A stretch of DNA of 9,423 bases, taken from NCBI GenBank assembly GCA_002455335.1, contig DKKP01000043.1, forward strand, positions 1 through 9,423, in the 5' to 3' direction. Made by a program: the position numbers and the translations under genes. Each line of letters starts with the position of its first letter. The first letter of the stretch is position 1. Shown in pieces: positions 1 through 7,117 of this stretch. The DNA comes from Anaerolineales bacterium UBA6663. GTDB taxonomy: Bacteria > Chloroflexota > Anaerolineae > Anaerolineales > UBA6663. The notes below the pieces were generated by a model. That model searched no databases. It was not told the DNA's origin and was given only the letters and a program-made list of their open reading frames with translations.

Positions 1-1026
<1,026 letters not shown>

Positions 1027-1030
<4 letters not shown>

Positions 1031-1302
1031 CCTGCCACCGGCGCTCCGCCATGCGAGTCGGCATTCAACTCCTCATTCAGCACATCGAGTTGCTGAAAGA
1101 GCGCCAGGGTCTCGAGCGCCGACTCCTCATCGAGTCGGGTGATGGCGAAACCGACATGCACGATGGTGTAATCGCCGATCTCGACCTCGGGTACATAGGC
1201 CAGACAGATCTCTTTTTGAATACCGCTGAAGTCGACGCGCCCCATGCGCACGCCGTTGGATTCGAAGACCTCGATCACTTTACCGGGGATGCCGAGACAC
1301 AT
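1027..1302 (-). CDS. hypC: HypC, hydrogenase maturation chaperone
   Basis: HypC is a small cytoplasmic chaperone that binds HypD during Fe(CN)2CO assembly and passes the group to the hydrogenase large-subunit precursor. The 91-residue protein begins MCLGIPGKV, the family signature, whose Cys2 becomes the functional N-terminal cysteine after Met removal. It also has the conserved stretch around [12 protein letters not shown] (about residues 43-54) and an acidic helical C-terminal half ([16 protein letters not shown]). Length is normal for HypC. A strong Shine-Dalgarno lies six bases upstream. The stop codon overlaps the hypD start. The gap to hypF upstream (1303-1401) is largely a heptad-repeat hairpin. 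HybG-type paralogues share these features, so which hydrogenase it serves cannot be read here. Confidence 0.97.
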
Positions 1303-1308
1303 GAGATA

Positions 1309-1313
1309 CCTCC
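1309..1313 (-). promoter_or_regulatory. Shine-Dalgarno of hypC
   Basis: GGAGG on the minus strand, six bases before the hypC ATG. It is a near-perfect ribosome binding site. It lies just downstream (in transcription order) of the heptad hairpin, so hypC can be translated independently of hypF. Confidence 0.75.
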
Positions 1314-1323
1314 AGAGAAGGTG

Positions 1324-1395
1324 TCAGGCGTCAGGGCTCAGGCGTCAGCGCGAAGCTGCGCATTCACCCACCCTCTGACGCCTGTCGCCTGATGC
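1324..1395. repeat. Heptad-repeat inverted pair between hypF and hypC
   Basis: On the plus strand, four 7-bp units (TCAGGCG, TCAGGGC, TCAGGCG, TCAGCGC; 1324-1351) are followed, after a spacer, by three inverted units (CTGACGC, CTGTCGC, CTGATGC; 1375-1395). CAGGCGTCAG at 1339-1348 is the exact reverse complement of 1375-1384. The imperfect stem extends outward with a three-base mismatch to TCAGG/CCTGA. The RNA of the hyp operon would fold this into a hairpin between hypF and hypC. There is no T-run, so it does not look like an intrinsic terminator. It shares the 7-bp period and paired layout with the repeats at 7027-7109 and 7918-8005, though the unit sequence differs. Confidence 0.8.
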
Positions 1396-1401
1396 GATAG
1401 A

Positions 1402-3762
1402 TCATAACCCTATTCGGGTAAATTGTGCTATCGCCATCTGACCTAATGCCAGGCCACCGTCGTTGGCGGGCACACGTTTGTGCCACAGCACGTCGAAACC
1501 TGCGCCCTGCAAGCCGGTCAGGGCCGCTCGAAGCAAGGTCGCATTCTGGAAGACCCCGCCGCTGAGCGCGACCCGCGACAGGCCGGTCAGGTCTCGCAGC
1601 CGGAGGGCGGCCCCCAGGATCAGGTCCGCTGCGGCGGCATGAAACTTCGCCCCGATCGTGGCCGCTGACATACCAGCCCGGGCATCGTCGGCGACCGCAG
1701 CGATCACGGGCGCCCAATCGATTTGGGCCGGCGTGCCTGCGCGCCAGGCAAAAGCATAGGCGCGTTCGTCCCCCGACGACCCGGGCGTCGCCCCTTGCCG
1801 CTCGCTCCTCGCCCCTCGCTTCTCGACTAAAGCTTCGAGCTCGATCGCGGCCTGCGCCTCATAGCTGACGACCTGGCGGACGCCGGCCAGCGCGGCGACC
1901 GCGTCGAACAGGCGGCCTAAGCTGCTGCACGGCACGGTCTGGAAGCCGGTCTCGAGTTGACGCCCAAGCACACCGCGCTCGATCGCGTTCAGCGCGGCCA
2001 CGGGAGCCAGGCCAGGGTCCCACGGCAGGCCGGCTGCCCATAGATAAGCAAGAGCCGTACGAGCGGGATGTTTGACGGCGGCGTCACCGCCGGGCAGCGG
2101 CACGTCGGCCAGGTGGGCGACGCGCTCGAAACCGGCGTAGTCGGCCACGAGCACCTCGCCGCCCCAGATGGCGCCATCGACGCCGTAGCCGGTGCCGTCA
2201 AAGCTGAAGCCAATGACACGTTCGCCCGGCGCCACGCCGTTCTCGGCCATGACGGCCGCGATATGGGCGTGATGGTGTTGCACCTTGACGACGGCGCGCC
2301 CAAAGTGCCGTTCGGCCCATTGTGTGGCGAGATATCCCGGATGAAGATCCGCGGCGACGATCTCGGGCGTGATCCTGAAGAGCGCGCTCAGATGATCGAG
2401 CGCGCGCTCGAAGGCCTGCTCGGTCTCGAGGTTCTCCATGTCACCGATGTGCTGGCTCATAAAGGCCTCGTCGCCGCGCGCCAGGCAGAACGTAGCCTTC
2501 AACTCGCCGCCGACGGCCAGAGTCGGCTTCGCGTCGAACGGCAGCCGCACCGGAAACGGCGCATACCCGCGCGAGCGTCGGATCGGGCTCTCGTGGCCCT
2601 CGAAGACGCGCACGACCGAGTCGTCGCAGTGGACGTGGATCGGCCGGTCGTGCATCAGGATCGCGTCGGCCAGCGCGGGCAGTTGTTCGAGCGCGACGTC
2701 GTCGTCCTTGATGATCGGCTCGTTCGAGAAGTTGGCTGAGGTCATGACCAGCACGGGCGACACGAGATCAGCCAACAGCAGATGATGCAGCGGTGTGTAA
2801 GGCAGCATCACGCCGATCGCGTCGTTGCCGGGCGCGACGAGGGACGACAGCGGCGAATGGGTAGCGGCTTTCAGTAGCACGATCGGGCGTTCGCGGTTCT
2901 CGAGCAGATCCTGCTCCTCGGGCTCAATGGCCGCGATCGCACGCGTCGCGGCCAGGTCGCGGGCCATGACGGCAAAGGGCTTGTCGCTGCGGCCTTTGCG
3001 TTCGCGCAGCGTAGCCAGAGCCACATCCGAAGTAGCGTCGCAGGCGAGGTGATAGCCGCCGAGCCCTTTCACCGCCACCACCCTGCCCTCGTTCAGCAAT
3101 CGCTGCGTGGCCAGCAGCGGATCGCCCGCGACGACGCGCCACGCCTCGTCCTCACGCACGACGAGCTGCAGGCGTGGCCCGCAGGTCGGGCACGCGATCG
3201 GCTGCGCGTGGAAACGACGGTCGAGCGGATCCCGGTACTCGCGCTCGCAATCCGGGCATAGGGGGAAGCCGGCCATGGTCGTGAGCGGCCGGTCATAGGG
3301 GATGTCGGTGATGATCGTGAAGCGCGGGCCGCAGTTCGTGCAGTTGATGAAGGGGTAGCGGTGCCGGCGGTCGGCGGGATCGAACAGCTCGCGCAGGCAA
3401 TCGTCACATACGGCCAGATCGGGCGAGACCAGGGTGTGCGCGCCGACCTGGGCCTCGCTCTCGACGATGATGAAGTCCGTGTCGCCGCGCGGGGCCTCGT
3501 GCGTGGTCGCGATATCGACGATGTGGGCGAGCGGCGGCGGATTGGCGACGAGCTCGGCGCCGAACGCGTCGAGCGCGGCCGTCGTGCCCTCGAGCTCGAT
3601 GAACACCCCGCGGCTGTCGTTGCCGACGAGCCCGGCGAGGCCAAGCCGGCGCGCCAGGCCATACACGAACGGCCTGAACCCGACCCCCTGCACCACGCCG
3701 GTGACGCGCAGATGACGGCGCTCACGCCCGGCGGATTCTAACCTTTGACCTGACAGGTCCAT
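1402..3762 (-). CDS. hypF: HypF, carbamoyltransferase of hydrogenase maturation
   Basis: HypF makes carbamoyl-AMP from carbamoyl phosphate and transfers the carbamoyl group to the C-terminal Cys of HypE, the precursor of the CN ligands. All domains are visible. An acylphosphatase domain (about 17-105) has VQGVGFRPFVYGLA. Two zinc modules have the pattern Cx2C-x18-Cx2C (C119, C122, C141, C144 and C169, C172, C191, C194). A YrdC/Sua5 domain (about 215-410) has KGLGGYHLACDA, SDKPFAVMAR and TSANFSNEPI. A Kae1-like domain follows to the end with VQHHHAHIAAV (494-504), FDGTGYGVDG and LSGGVFQN (733-740). I chose ATG 3762 (786 aa). A TTG at 3792 would add ten residues but falls in a T-run after a hairpin. 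Neither start has a good Shine-Dalgarno. Residues 646-659 are encoded by a 7-bp tandem repeat and look like an in-frame insertion. Confidence 0.97.
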   Translation of the reverse strand: MDLSGQRLESAGRERRHLRVTGVVQGVGFRPFVYGLARRLGLAGLVGNDSRGVFIELEGTTAALDAFGAELVANPPPLAHIVDIATTHEAPRGDTDFIIVESEAQVGAHTLVSPDLAVCDDCLRELFDPADRRHRYPFINCTNCGPRFTIITDIPYDRPLTTMAGFPLCPDCEREYRDPLDRRFHAQPIACPTCGPRLQLVVREDEAWRVVAGDPLLATQRLLNEGRVVAVKGLGGYHLACDATSDVALATLRERKGRSDKPFAVMARDLAATRAIAAIEPEEQDLLENRERPIVLLKAATHSPLSSLVAPGNDAIGVMLPYTPLHHLLLADLVSPVLVMTSANFSNEPIIKDDDVALEQLPALADAILMHDRPIHVHCDDSVVRVFEGHESPIRRSRGYAPFPVRLPFDAKPTLAVGGELKATFCLARGDEAFMSQHIGDMENLETEQAFERALDHLSALFRITPEIVAADLHPGYLATQWAERHFGRAVVKVQHHHAHIAAVMAENGVAPGERVIGFSFDGTGYGVDGAIWGGEVLVADYAGFERVAHLADVPLPGGDAAVKHPARTALAYLWAAGLPWDPGLAPVAALNAIERGVLGRQLETGFQTVPCSSLGRLFDAVAALAGVRQVVSYEAQAAIELEALVEKRGARSERQGATPGSSGDERAYAFAWRAGTPAQIDWAPVIAAVADDARAGMSAATIGAKFHAAAADLILGAALRLRDLTGLSRVALSGGVFQNATLLRAALTGLQGAGFDVLWHKRVPANDGGLALGQMAIAQFTRIGL
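1787..1828. repeat. Six degenerate 7-bp units inside hypF
   Basis: On the plus strand the units are GTCGCCC, CTTGCCG, CTCGCTC, CTCGCCC, CTCGCTT and CTCGACT. The run is 42 bp, exactly 14 codons, so it does not shift the hypF frame. It encodes residues 646-659 (VEKRGARSERQGAT), a charged low-complexity stretch in the Kae1-like domain, between the conserved YEAQAAIELEAL and the segment beginning YAFAW. No inverted partner array lies next to it. The period matches the three intergenic heptad hairpins in this window. Confidence 0.7.
3747..3759. promoter_or_regulatory. Palindrome GACCTGACAGGTC at the hypF start
   Basis: A 13-bp perfect inverted repeat (six-base arms, one-base centre) lies immediately after the hypF ATG. 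The core CCTGACAGG recurs in inverted form as CCTGTCAGG at 3814-3822, in the arm of the neighbouring hairpin, about 65 bp away. This could be a pair of operator half-sites or an RNA structure affecting hypF initiation. No known regulator motif is recognised. Confidence 0.35.
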
Positions 3763-3790
3763 ACGCGATTCTCGGCTTTTCAAGCCTCGC

Positions 3791-3825
3791 AAAAAACCGG
3801 TATCCCTGACAAACCTGTCAGGATA
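3791..3825 (-). terminator. Terminator-like hairpin with T-run between hypB and hypF
   Basis: Read on the minus strand just after the hypB stop: arm TATCCTGACA (3825-3816), loop GGTT, arm TGTCAGGGATA (3811-3801, one bulged base), then CCGG and six T (3796-3791). This has the shape of a rho-independent terminator, although the stem is moderate and four bases separate it from the T-run. Because hypF, hypC and hypD follow in the same direction, partial termination or attenuation after hypAB is more likely than a full stop. Confidence 0.5.
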
Positions 3826-4506
3826 TTAACCTTGAGGGCGCCGCGAGGCGCGCTGCTCGACAAGAAAGTCGACCCAGGCTTCGACCCCCTTGCCCGTCTT
3901 GGCCGAGGTCTCGAACACGCGCAGACCCGGGCGCACGGCCTCGAGGTTGGCGTAGGCCGATGCTCGATCGAATTCGACGGCCTCGGCCAGGTCGATCTTG
4001 GTGATCATGGCCACGTCCGAAGAGTTGAACATCGACGGGTACTTGAGGGGCTTGTCCTCGCCTTCGGTCACCGAGAGCAACACGACCCGGAGATCCTCGC
4101 CGAGATCGTAGCTCGACGGGCAGACCAGGTTGCCGACGTTTTCGATGAAGAGGAAATCGAGGCCGTTCAAATCCCATCCGGCCGCGGTCAGATGGCTCTC
4201 GATCATGTCGGCCTCGAGGTGGCAGTTGCCGCCCGTGACGATCTGGCGCACCGGGGCGCCGCTCCGGGCCAGTCGGTTGGCGTCATTCTCGGTCGCGACG
4301 TCACCGACGAGCGCCGCCACCCGCAGCCCCCGTTCGCGCAATCGCCGCAGCGTGGCCTCGAGGAGCGCCGTCTTGCCGGTGCCCGGGCTCGACACCCAGT
4401 TTAGAGCGTAGACCCCGGCCGTGTGGAAGCGGCGTCGGAGGCCGTCGGCAAGCAGGTCATTCTTCTCGAGCACGCCTTTGCGGATCTCAAGCAAGCGGGG
4501 CTTCAT
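3826..4506 (-). CDS. hypB: HypB, GTPase for nickel insertion
   Basis: HypB is a SIMIBI-class GTPase that works with HypA to deliver nickel to the hydrogenase large subunit. The 226-residue protein has a P-loop at about 39-46 (SSPGTGKT), a switch region with GDVATENDANR, and the G-domain metal site Cys95-His96 (GGNCHLEAD) with Cys129 (ENVGNLVCPSSYDLGED). TEGEDKPLKYP and the base-recognition TKID (169-172) follow. The start at ATG 4506 is preferred because GAGGAG lies seven bases upstream and the family core begins there. A longer upstream reading is only the hypA 3' end in another frame. It overlaps hypA by 20 bp. It lacks both the N-terminal CxxCGC nickel site of E. coli HypB and a His-rich stretch, so it probably relies on the G-domain site and on HypA. 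Confidence 0.97.
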   Translation of the reverse strand: MKPRLLEIRKGVLEKNDLLADGLRRRFHTAGVYALNWVSSPGTGKTALLEATLRRLRERGLRVAALVGDVATENDANRLARSGAPVRQIVTGGNCHLEADMIESHLTAAGWDLNGLDFLFIENVGNLVCPSSYDLGEDLRVVLLSVTEGEDKPLKYPSMFNSSDVAMITKIDLAEAVEFDRASAYANLEAVRPGLRVFETSAKTGKGVEAWVDFLVEQRASRRPQG

Positions 4507-4870
4507 CGATCGTCTCCTCGTTCGGGTCGAGCACCTCGACCGATGCGATTTGCAGGTCACGGCCGGCGCTCAGCTTGCCGCAGGACCCGCCGCACTCGGG
4601 GCAACGGTACCAGTGCGGGGCTGCCGGGCTGACGTCGCGGTCGCAGACTGGGCAGAAGGCGCGCGCCGGCACGGTCTCGATAACCAGCTTCGCGCCAACC
4701 AGCCGGGTATCGGCCGTGGCGATATCGAAGCAGAAGCGCAGCGAGTCGGCTTCGACGCCCGACAGCACGCCGAGCTGCAGATTGACCGCAGTGACCCGTA
4801 GATCGGGCTTGTCAGTCAGCGCTGCTTCGACAGTTTCGATAAGGCTGTGGGCGATGGAAAGCTCATGCAT
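4487..4870 (-). CDS. hypA: HypA, nickel metallochaperone
   Basis: HypA binds nickel through its N-terminal Met-His-Glu and hands it, with HypB, to the hydrogenase precursor. The 127-residue protein begins MHELSIAHSL, the diagnostic start that carries the nickel ligand His2. The structural zinc site is Cys73/Cys76 (CPVC) and Cys90/Cys93 (CPEC). Conserved LGVLSGVEADSLRFCFD (about 34-50) lies between them. The C-terminus is slightly extended past the usual core (NEETIDEAPLA), and that coding DNA also carries the hypB ribosome binding site. hypA appears to be first in the operon and is divergent from the flagellar genes. No strong Shine-Dalgarno is seen before the ATG. A -10-like TACAAT (4895-4890, minus strand) lies upstream without a convincing -35. 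Confidence 0.97.
   Translation of the reverse strand: MHELSIAHSLIETVEAALTDKPDLRVTAVNLQLGVLSGVEADSLRFCFDIATADTRLVGAKLVIETVPARAFCPVCDRDVSPAAPHWYRCPECGGSCGKLSAGRDLQIASVEVLDPNEETIDEAPLA
4514..4519 (-). promoter_or_regulatory. Shine-Dalgarno of hypB inside hypA
   Basis: GAGGAG on the minus strand, seven bases before ATG 4506. It decides the hypB start and shows that hypB initiates within the last codons of hypA. Confidence 0.65.
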
Positions 4871-4988
4871 GCTGCGGGGTCCGAGCGGGATTGTATCGCA
4901 GAACCTCGGGCGGGCGTCTTCGCATCAAGAACCGGTCGACGCGGTCGATACCATGAAACGGAGTGAGCGGTTCCTTGCGTAACCGCCC

Positions 4989-5017
4989 TTGACAAAACCG
5001 AACGCATGTTCTATTCT
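4989..5017 (+). promoter_or_regulatory. Sigma-70-type promoter driving fliS
   Basis: TTGACA (4989-4994) and TATTCT (5012-5017) are separated by exactly 17 bases. The -35 matches the consensus perfectly and the -10 matches at four of six positions. Transcription would begin near 5024, giving a leader of about 120 bases before fliS. No convincing sigma-28 or sigma-54 element was seen here, so the flagellar cluster may be read by the housekeeping factor. Confidence 0.6.
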
Positions 5018-5047
5018 CACTGCGGCACAGGTTTCGGGCTTTTACCA

Positions 5048-5069
5048 AGGCTTAAGCCTGGGCACGTGC
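5048..5069. promoter_or_regulatory. Two adjacent palindromes in the fliS leader
   Basis: AGGCTTAAGCCT (5048-5059) is a perfect 12-bp palindrome that extends outward as CC/GG after one mismatch. GCACGTGC (5062-5069) follows almost at once. Both lie about 25-45 bases downstream of the predicted transcription start, a position suited to an operator or a leader hairpin. CACGT words recur at 5111 and 5142, the last abutting the fliS ATG. No known regulator or riboswitch class is recognised. Confidence 0.35.
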
Positions 5070-5147
5070 GCTACTCAGGGTCGTGGGCGATATCACAAGT
5101 ACGGGTGAAGCACGTTCGAAACTGACACCCTGTGGGGCAAACACGTT

Positions 5148-5492
5148 ATGTATCCAGCCATTCAGCAGTATCGAACGCAGACCGCCGAGAACGCCAGCCC
5201 GGTCCGATTGGTGGTCATGGCCTTTGATGCGGCCATCCTGGCCTGTGAGAAGCACGACCTGGCCAGGGGGACTCACGTCGTCAGTACGCTCCGCGACGCC
5301 CTCAACTTTGATGAAGAAGAGGCCGCCATGGGCTTCTTTCGGCTTTACCAATGGGTGATGGAGTGTATGCGGCACGGGGATTGGGATGAGGCGATCAAGG
5401 TCCTGCGCGAATTGCGCGGATCCTGGGCCGAGATCGAACGGCGCGCCAACTCCATCGCCACGGTTGATTCGATGGTCGCGATTTCGGGGTAA
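5148..5492 (+). CDS. fliS: FliS-like flagellar export chaperone
   Basis: FliS binds the C-terminal segment of flagellin in the cytoplasm, prevents premature polymerisation and guides it to the flagellar export gate. The 114-residue product fits the family in length and pattern. It begins MYPAIQQYRTQTAENASP (the family has Y..Y near the start followed by a T.SP motif), then LVVMAFDAAILACEK, matching the first helix (L..MLYDGAI in classical members). An acidic helix LNFDEEEAAMGFFRLYQWVMECM and a final helix LRELRGSWAEI follow. Start choice rests on the N-terminal family pattern; the Shine-Dalgarno (GGGG at 5133, about ten bases away) is weak. It is the first gene after the divergent promoter region. 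Its client flagellin is not in the window. Sequence divergence from textbook FliS leaves a little doubt. Confidence 0.82.
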   Translation: MYPAIQQYRTQTAENASPVRLVVMAFDAAILACEKHDLARGTHVVSTLRDALNFDEEEAAMGFFRLYQWVMECMRHGDWDEAIKVLRELRGSWAEIERRANSIATVDSMVAISG

Positions 5493-5512
5493 GGGGAGAA
5501 GGGACCCACGCT

Positions 5513-5683
5513 ATGGGGACGACTACCAAGAGCGCCAAGACCCGAGCCTTTCAGGTCAAGGCCGAAGAACAGAAGATCCGGTGGGAGCGGAATCCTTCCG
5601 GTAGCCTGGTGATCCGTGATTCCTCGACCGGCAAGGTCTTGAAGGTCGTGCGCAGCCTGTTCGAGCTCTTCCGGCGCAACTGA
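5513..5683 (+). CDS. Small 56-residue protein after fliS, possibly FlaG-like
   Basis: A 56-codon ORF begins at ATG 5513, 20 bases after the fliS stop, with an AGAAGGGA-type ribosome site about nine bases upstream. The first 20 residues are polar and basic. The middle is a predicted beta-hairpin, IRWERNPSGSLVIRD followed by SSTGKVLKVV, and the C-terminus is a short basic helix, RSLFELFRRN. It has no cysteine, signal peptide or membrane segment. The G-x-L-V-I-x-D-x-x-T-G-K-V-L pattern resembles the C-terminal strand pair of FlaG proteins, which often sit near fliD/fliS, but the classical following IPPE motif is absent. I do not firmly recognise the family. Co-directional placement inside the flagellar cluster supports a real gene. 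Confidence 0.55.
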   Translation: MGTTTKSAKTRAFQVKAEEQKIRWERNPSGSLVIRDSSTGKVLKVVRSLFELFRRN

Positions 5684-5797
5684 CGAACCGGGGCGCCGGT
5701 ACTTGAGGCGTTTCATCGCGATTTTAGCGTCTGTTCACAACCTGTTTACTGACCCCTGCCCGCCTCCGATGCTACCTTGGGATCGGAGACGGGCATC

Positions 5798-7024
5798 ATG
5801 TTTTCCTCAGGCGATCGCTACGATCTTTCTTCGCTTCTTTCGAACCAGTCGCTGACCGGCGCAACCGGTCTGCTTGGCACGTCTGGGACGTCGCCCCTTT
5901 CCACCGGGCAGGACACCTCAGGCCTGTTCCAGCTGCTGCTGGCGCAGATGCTTGTCAAGCTGCTCGATCGGCTGGAAGCCCAGGTGCCCGCCCTGACCGC
6001 CGGGCTCTTCAATTCAGAGACCGCGGCTTCGGGCCTGAGCACCGAGGCCATCGCGCCCGCAACAAGCAGCACAGCGATTCGCTCAGCGTATGGGATCTCG
6101 GGGTCGACGACCTCGACCCCGAGCGACGGCGTATTGCCGATCGCGTCCTTCCCCCGCCCAACCAACGACAACGGCCGCGGCCTGCACTGGGTCCCGACCG
6201 TCAGCCAGAGCGCGGATGCGGTCGATCGCTTCGTGGCCGAAGCCAGCGCCATGAACGTCAAATGGGTGACCTTCCTCAATGACGGCTCGAACATCGGCGC
6301 CAACGACTATCTCGTCAAGCAGCTGACAGCCGCCGGCATCGAGCCCGTGATGCGCGTGTACACCGACGGCGTGAAGCCCGTCGACGGCGACCTGGGCGCC
6401 ATGGTCCGGCACTATAAGGCGCTGGGTGTCGACTACTTCCAGCTTCTCAACGAGCCCAACCACGTGGTCGAGAACGCCGGCCAGGCGCCAAGCGTCGATC
6501 GTTACCTCGATGCCTGGATCCCGGCGGCGAAGGCCGTGATCGCCAACGGCGGCCTGCCGGGCTTTGGCGCGCTCGGGCCGGCAGGCGAGGCCGACGATCT
6601 GCAGTTCCTGGCCGACTCGATCAGCGGGCTCAAGGCTCGGGGCGAGATCGATCTGCTCGATACAGCCTGGCTGGCGATCCACAACTATCAGGGCGATCTG
6701 CCGCTCGACGACGTCGGTGGCTACAGCCGCTACATGGCCTACGCCGATGTGCTCGAGAAGGCGCTCGGGCGGGTGTTGCCGATGGTCAGCACCGAGGGCG
6801 GCGGCTTCGCGCGCACGGCCGCGGACGAGGCAGCGCGCACGGATGCGGTGTTGGCGGCCTATCGACACGTCGCCTCGGCGGCGGCGCCGGATTATCTCTT
6901 CAACTACACCTACTGGGTCATCGCCAACGCCGAGGGCGGCGGGCACGACCCGGCCTGGGAGTGGCAGGCCTTGTTTCAGAACGGACACACCAGTGAGCTG
7001 GTTGAGGCATTGAAGAGAGGATAA
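5798..7024 (+). CDS. Clan GH-A-like glycoside hydrolase in the flagellar cluster, putative exported enzyme
   Basis: The 408-residue protein starts at ATG 5798, with GGAG nine to ten bases upstream; a TTG at 5777 is in frame but overlaps that site. Residues 1-42 are Ser/Thr/Gly/Leu-rich. Residues 43-60 form an amphipathic helix (LFQLLLAQMLVKLLDRLE), and a low-complexity linker runs to about 125. From GLHWVP (128) onward it resembles a (beta/alpha)8 glycosidase: NEPN with Glu219 as likely acid/base, AIHNYQ (His295, Tyr297), STEGGG with Glu333 as likely nucleophile, and NYTYW (Trp373). Glu219 and Glu333 are 114 residues apart, as expected in clan GH-A. No Sec signal or membrane helix is visible and the protein has no cysteine, as is common in flagellum-exported proteins. 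Substrate and exact GH family are unknown. Export through the flagellar apparatus is inferred from context. Confidence 0.75.
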   Translation: MFSSGDRYDLSSLLSNQSLTGATGLLGTSGTSPLSTGQDTSGLFQLLLAQMLVKLLDRLEAQVPALTAGLFNSETAASGLSTEAIAPATSSTAIRSAYGISGSTTSTPSDGVLPIASFPRPTNDNGRGLHWVPTVSQSADAVDRFVAEASAMNVKWVTFLNDGSNIGANDYLVKQLTAAGIEPVMRVYTDGVKPVDGDLGAMVRHYKALGVDYFQLLNEPNHVVENAGQAPSVDRYLDAWIPAAKAVIANGGLPGFGALGPAGEADDLQFLADSISGLKARGEIDLLDTAWLAIHNYQGDLPLDDVGGYSRYMAYADVLEKALGRVLPMVSTEGGGFARTAADEAARTDAVLAAYRHVASAAAPDYLFNYTYWVIANAEGGGHDPAWEWQALFQNGHTSELVEALKRG

Positions 7025-7026
7025 GC

Positions 7027-7109
7027 CATTTGCGATTAGCGATTTGTGACTTGCGATTTCTTCAGGATCTATCAGGAAATCACAAATCACAAATCGCGAA
7101 TCGCAAATG
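7027..7109. repeat. Heptad-repeat hairpin between the glycosidase gene and flgC
   Basis: The left arm 7027-7060 is CATTT plus four 7-bp units (GCGATTA, GCGATTT, GTGACTT, GCGATTT). The right arm 7076-7109 has AAATCAC, AAATCAC, AAATCGC, GAATCGC and ends AAATG. The arms pair at 31 of 34 positions across a 15-base loop. The element starts two bases after the glycosidase stop codon and ends four bases before the flgC Shine-Dalgarno, so it fills almost the whole gap. No T-run follows on either side, so it is not a standard terminator. The folded RNA could affect mRNA stability or the level of flgC. Confidence 0.92.
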
Positions 7110-7112
7110 ACC

Positions 7113-7117
7113 GGAGG
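7113..7117 (+). promoter_or_regulatory. Shine-Dalgarno of flgC
   Basis: GGAGG five bases before the flgC ATG, immediately downstream of the heptad hairpin. It confirms the flgC start. Confidence 0.75.

Noticed and set aside
3763..3792. hypF start at TTG 3792
   Set aside because: It falls within the T-run after the hairpin and has no ribosome site. The ten extra residues precede the conserved acylphosphatase start without any family pattern.
4890..4918. hypA promoter based on TACAAT
   Set aside because: The -10-like hexamer is good, but no acceptable -35 hexamer lies 16-18 bases upstream, so I did not call it as a feature.
5024..5147. c-di-GMP or other riboswitch in the fliS leader
   Set aside because: A short GCACAGG-like string is present, but the rest of the GEMM consensus (GAAA tetraloop, GGGACGCAAAGCC, second stem) is missing.
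5687..5700. ACCGG-GGCG-CCGGT hairpin after the small ORF as a terminator
   Set aside because: The stem is only five bp and no T-run follows; the downstream gene is co-directional.
6100..6120. Inverted repeat GGGGTCGA/TCGACCCC in the glycosidase linker
   Set aside because: It lies inside coding sequence in a low-complexity GC-rich linker and nothing suggests a function.
6083..7090. Long minus-strand open frame of 335 codons opposite the glycosidase gene
   Set aside because: It is antisense to the gene with GH-A motifs, lacks recognisable motifs, and runs into the repeat element at 7027.
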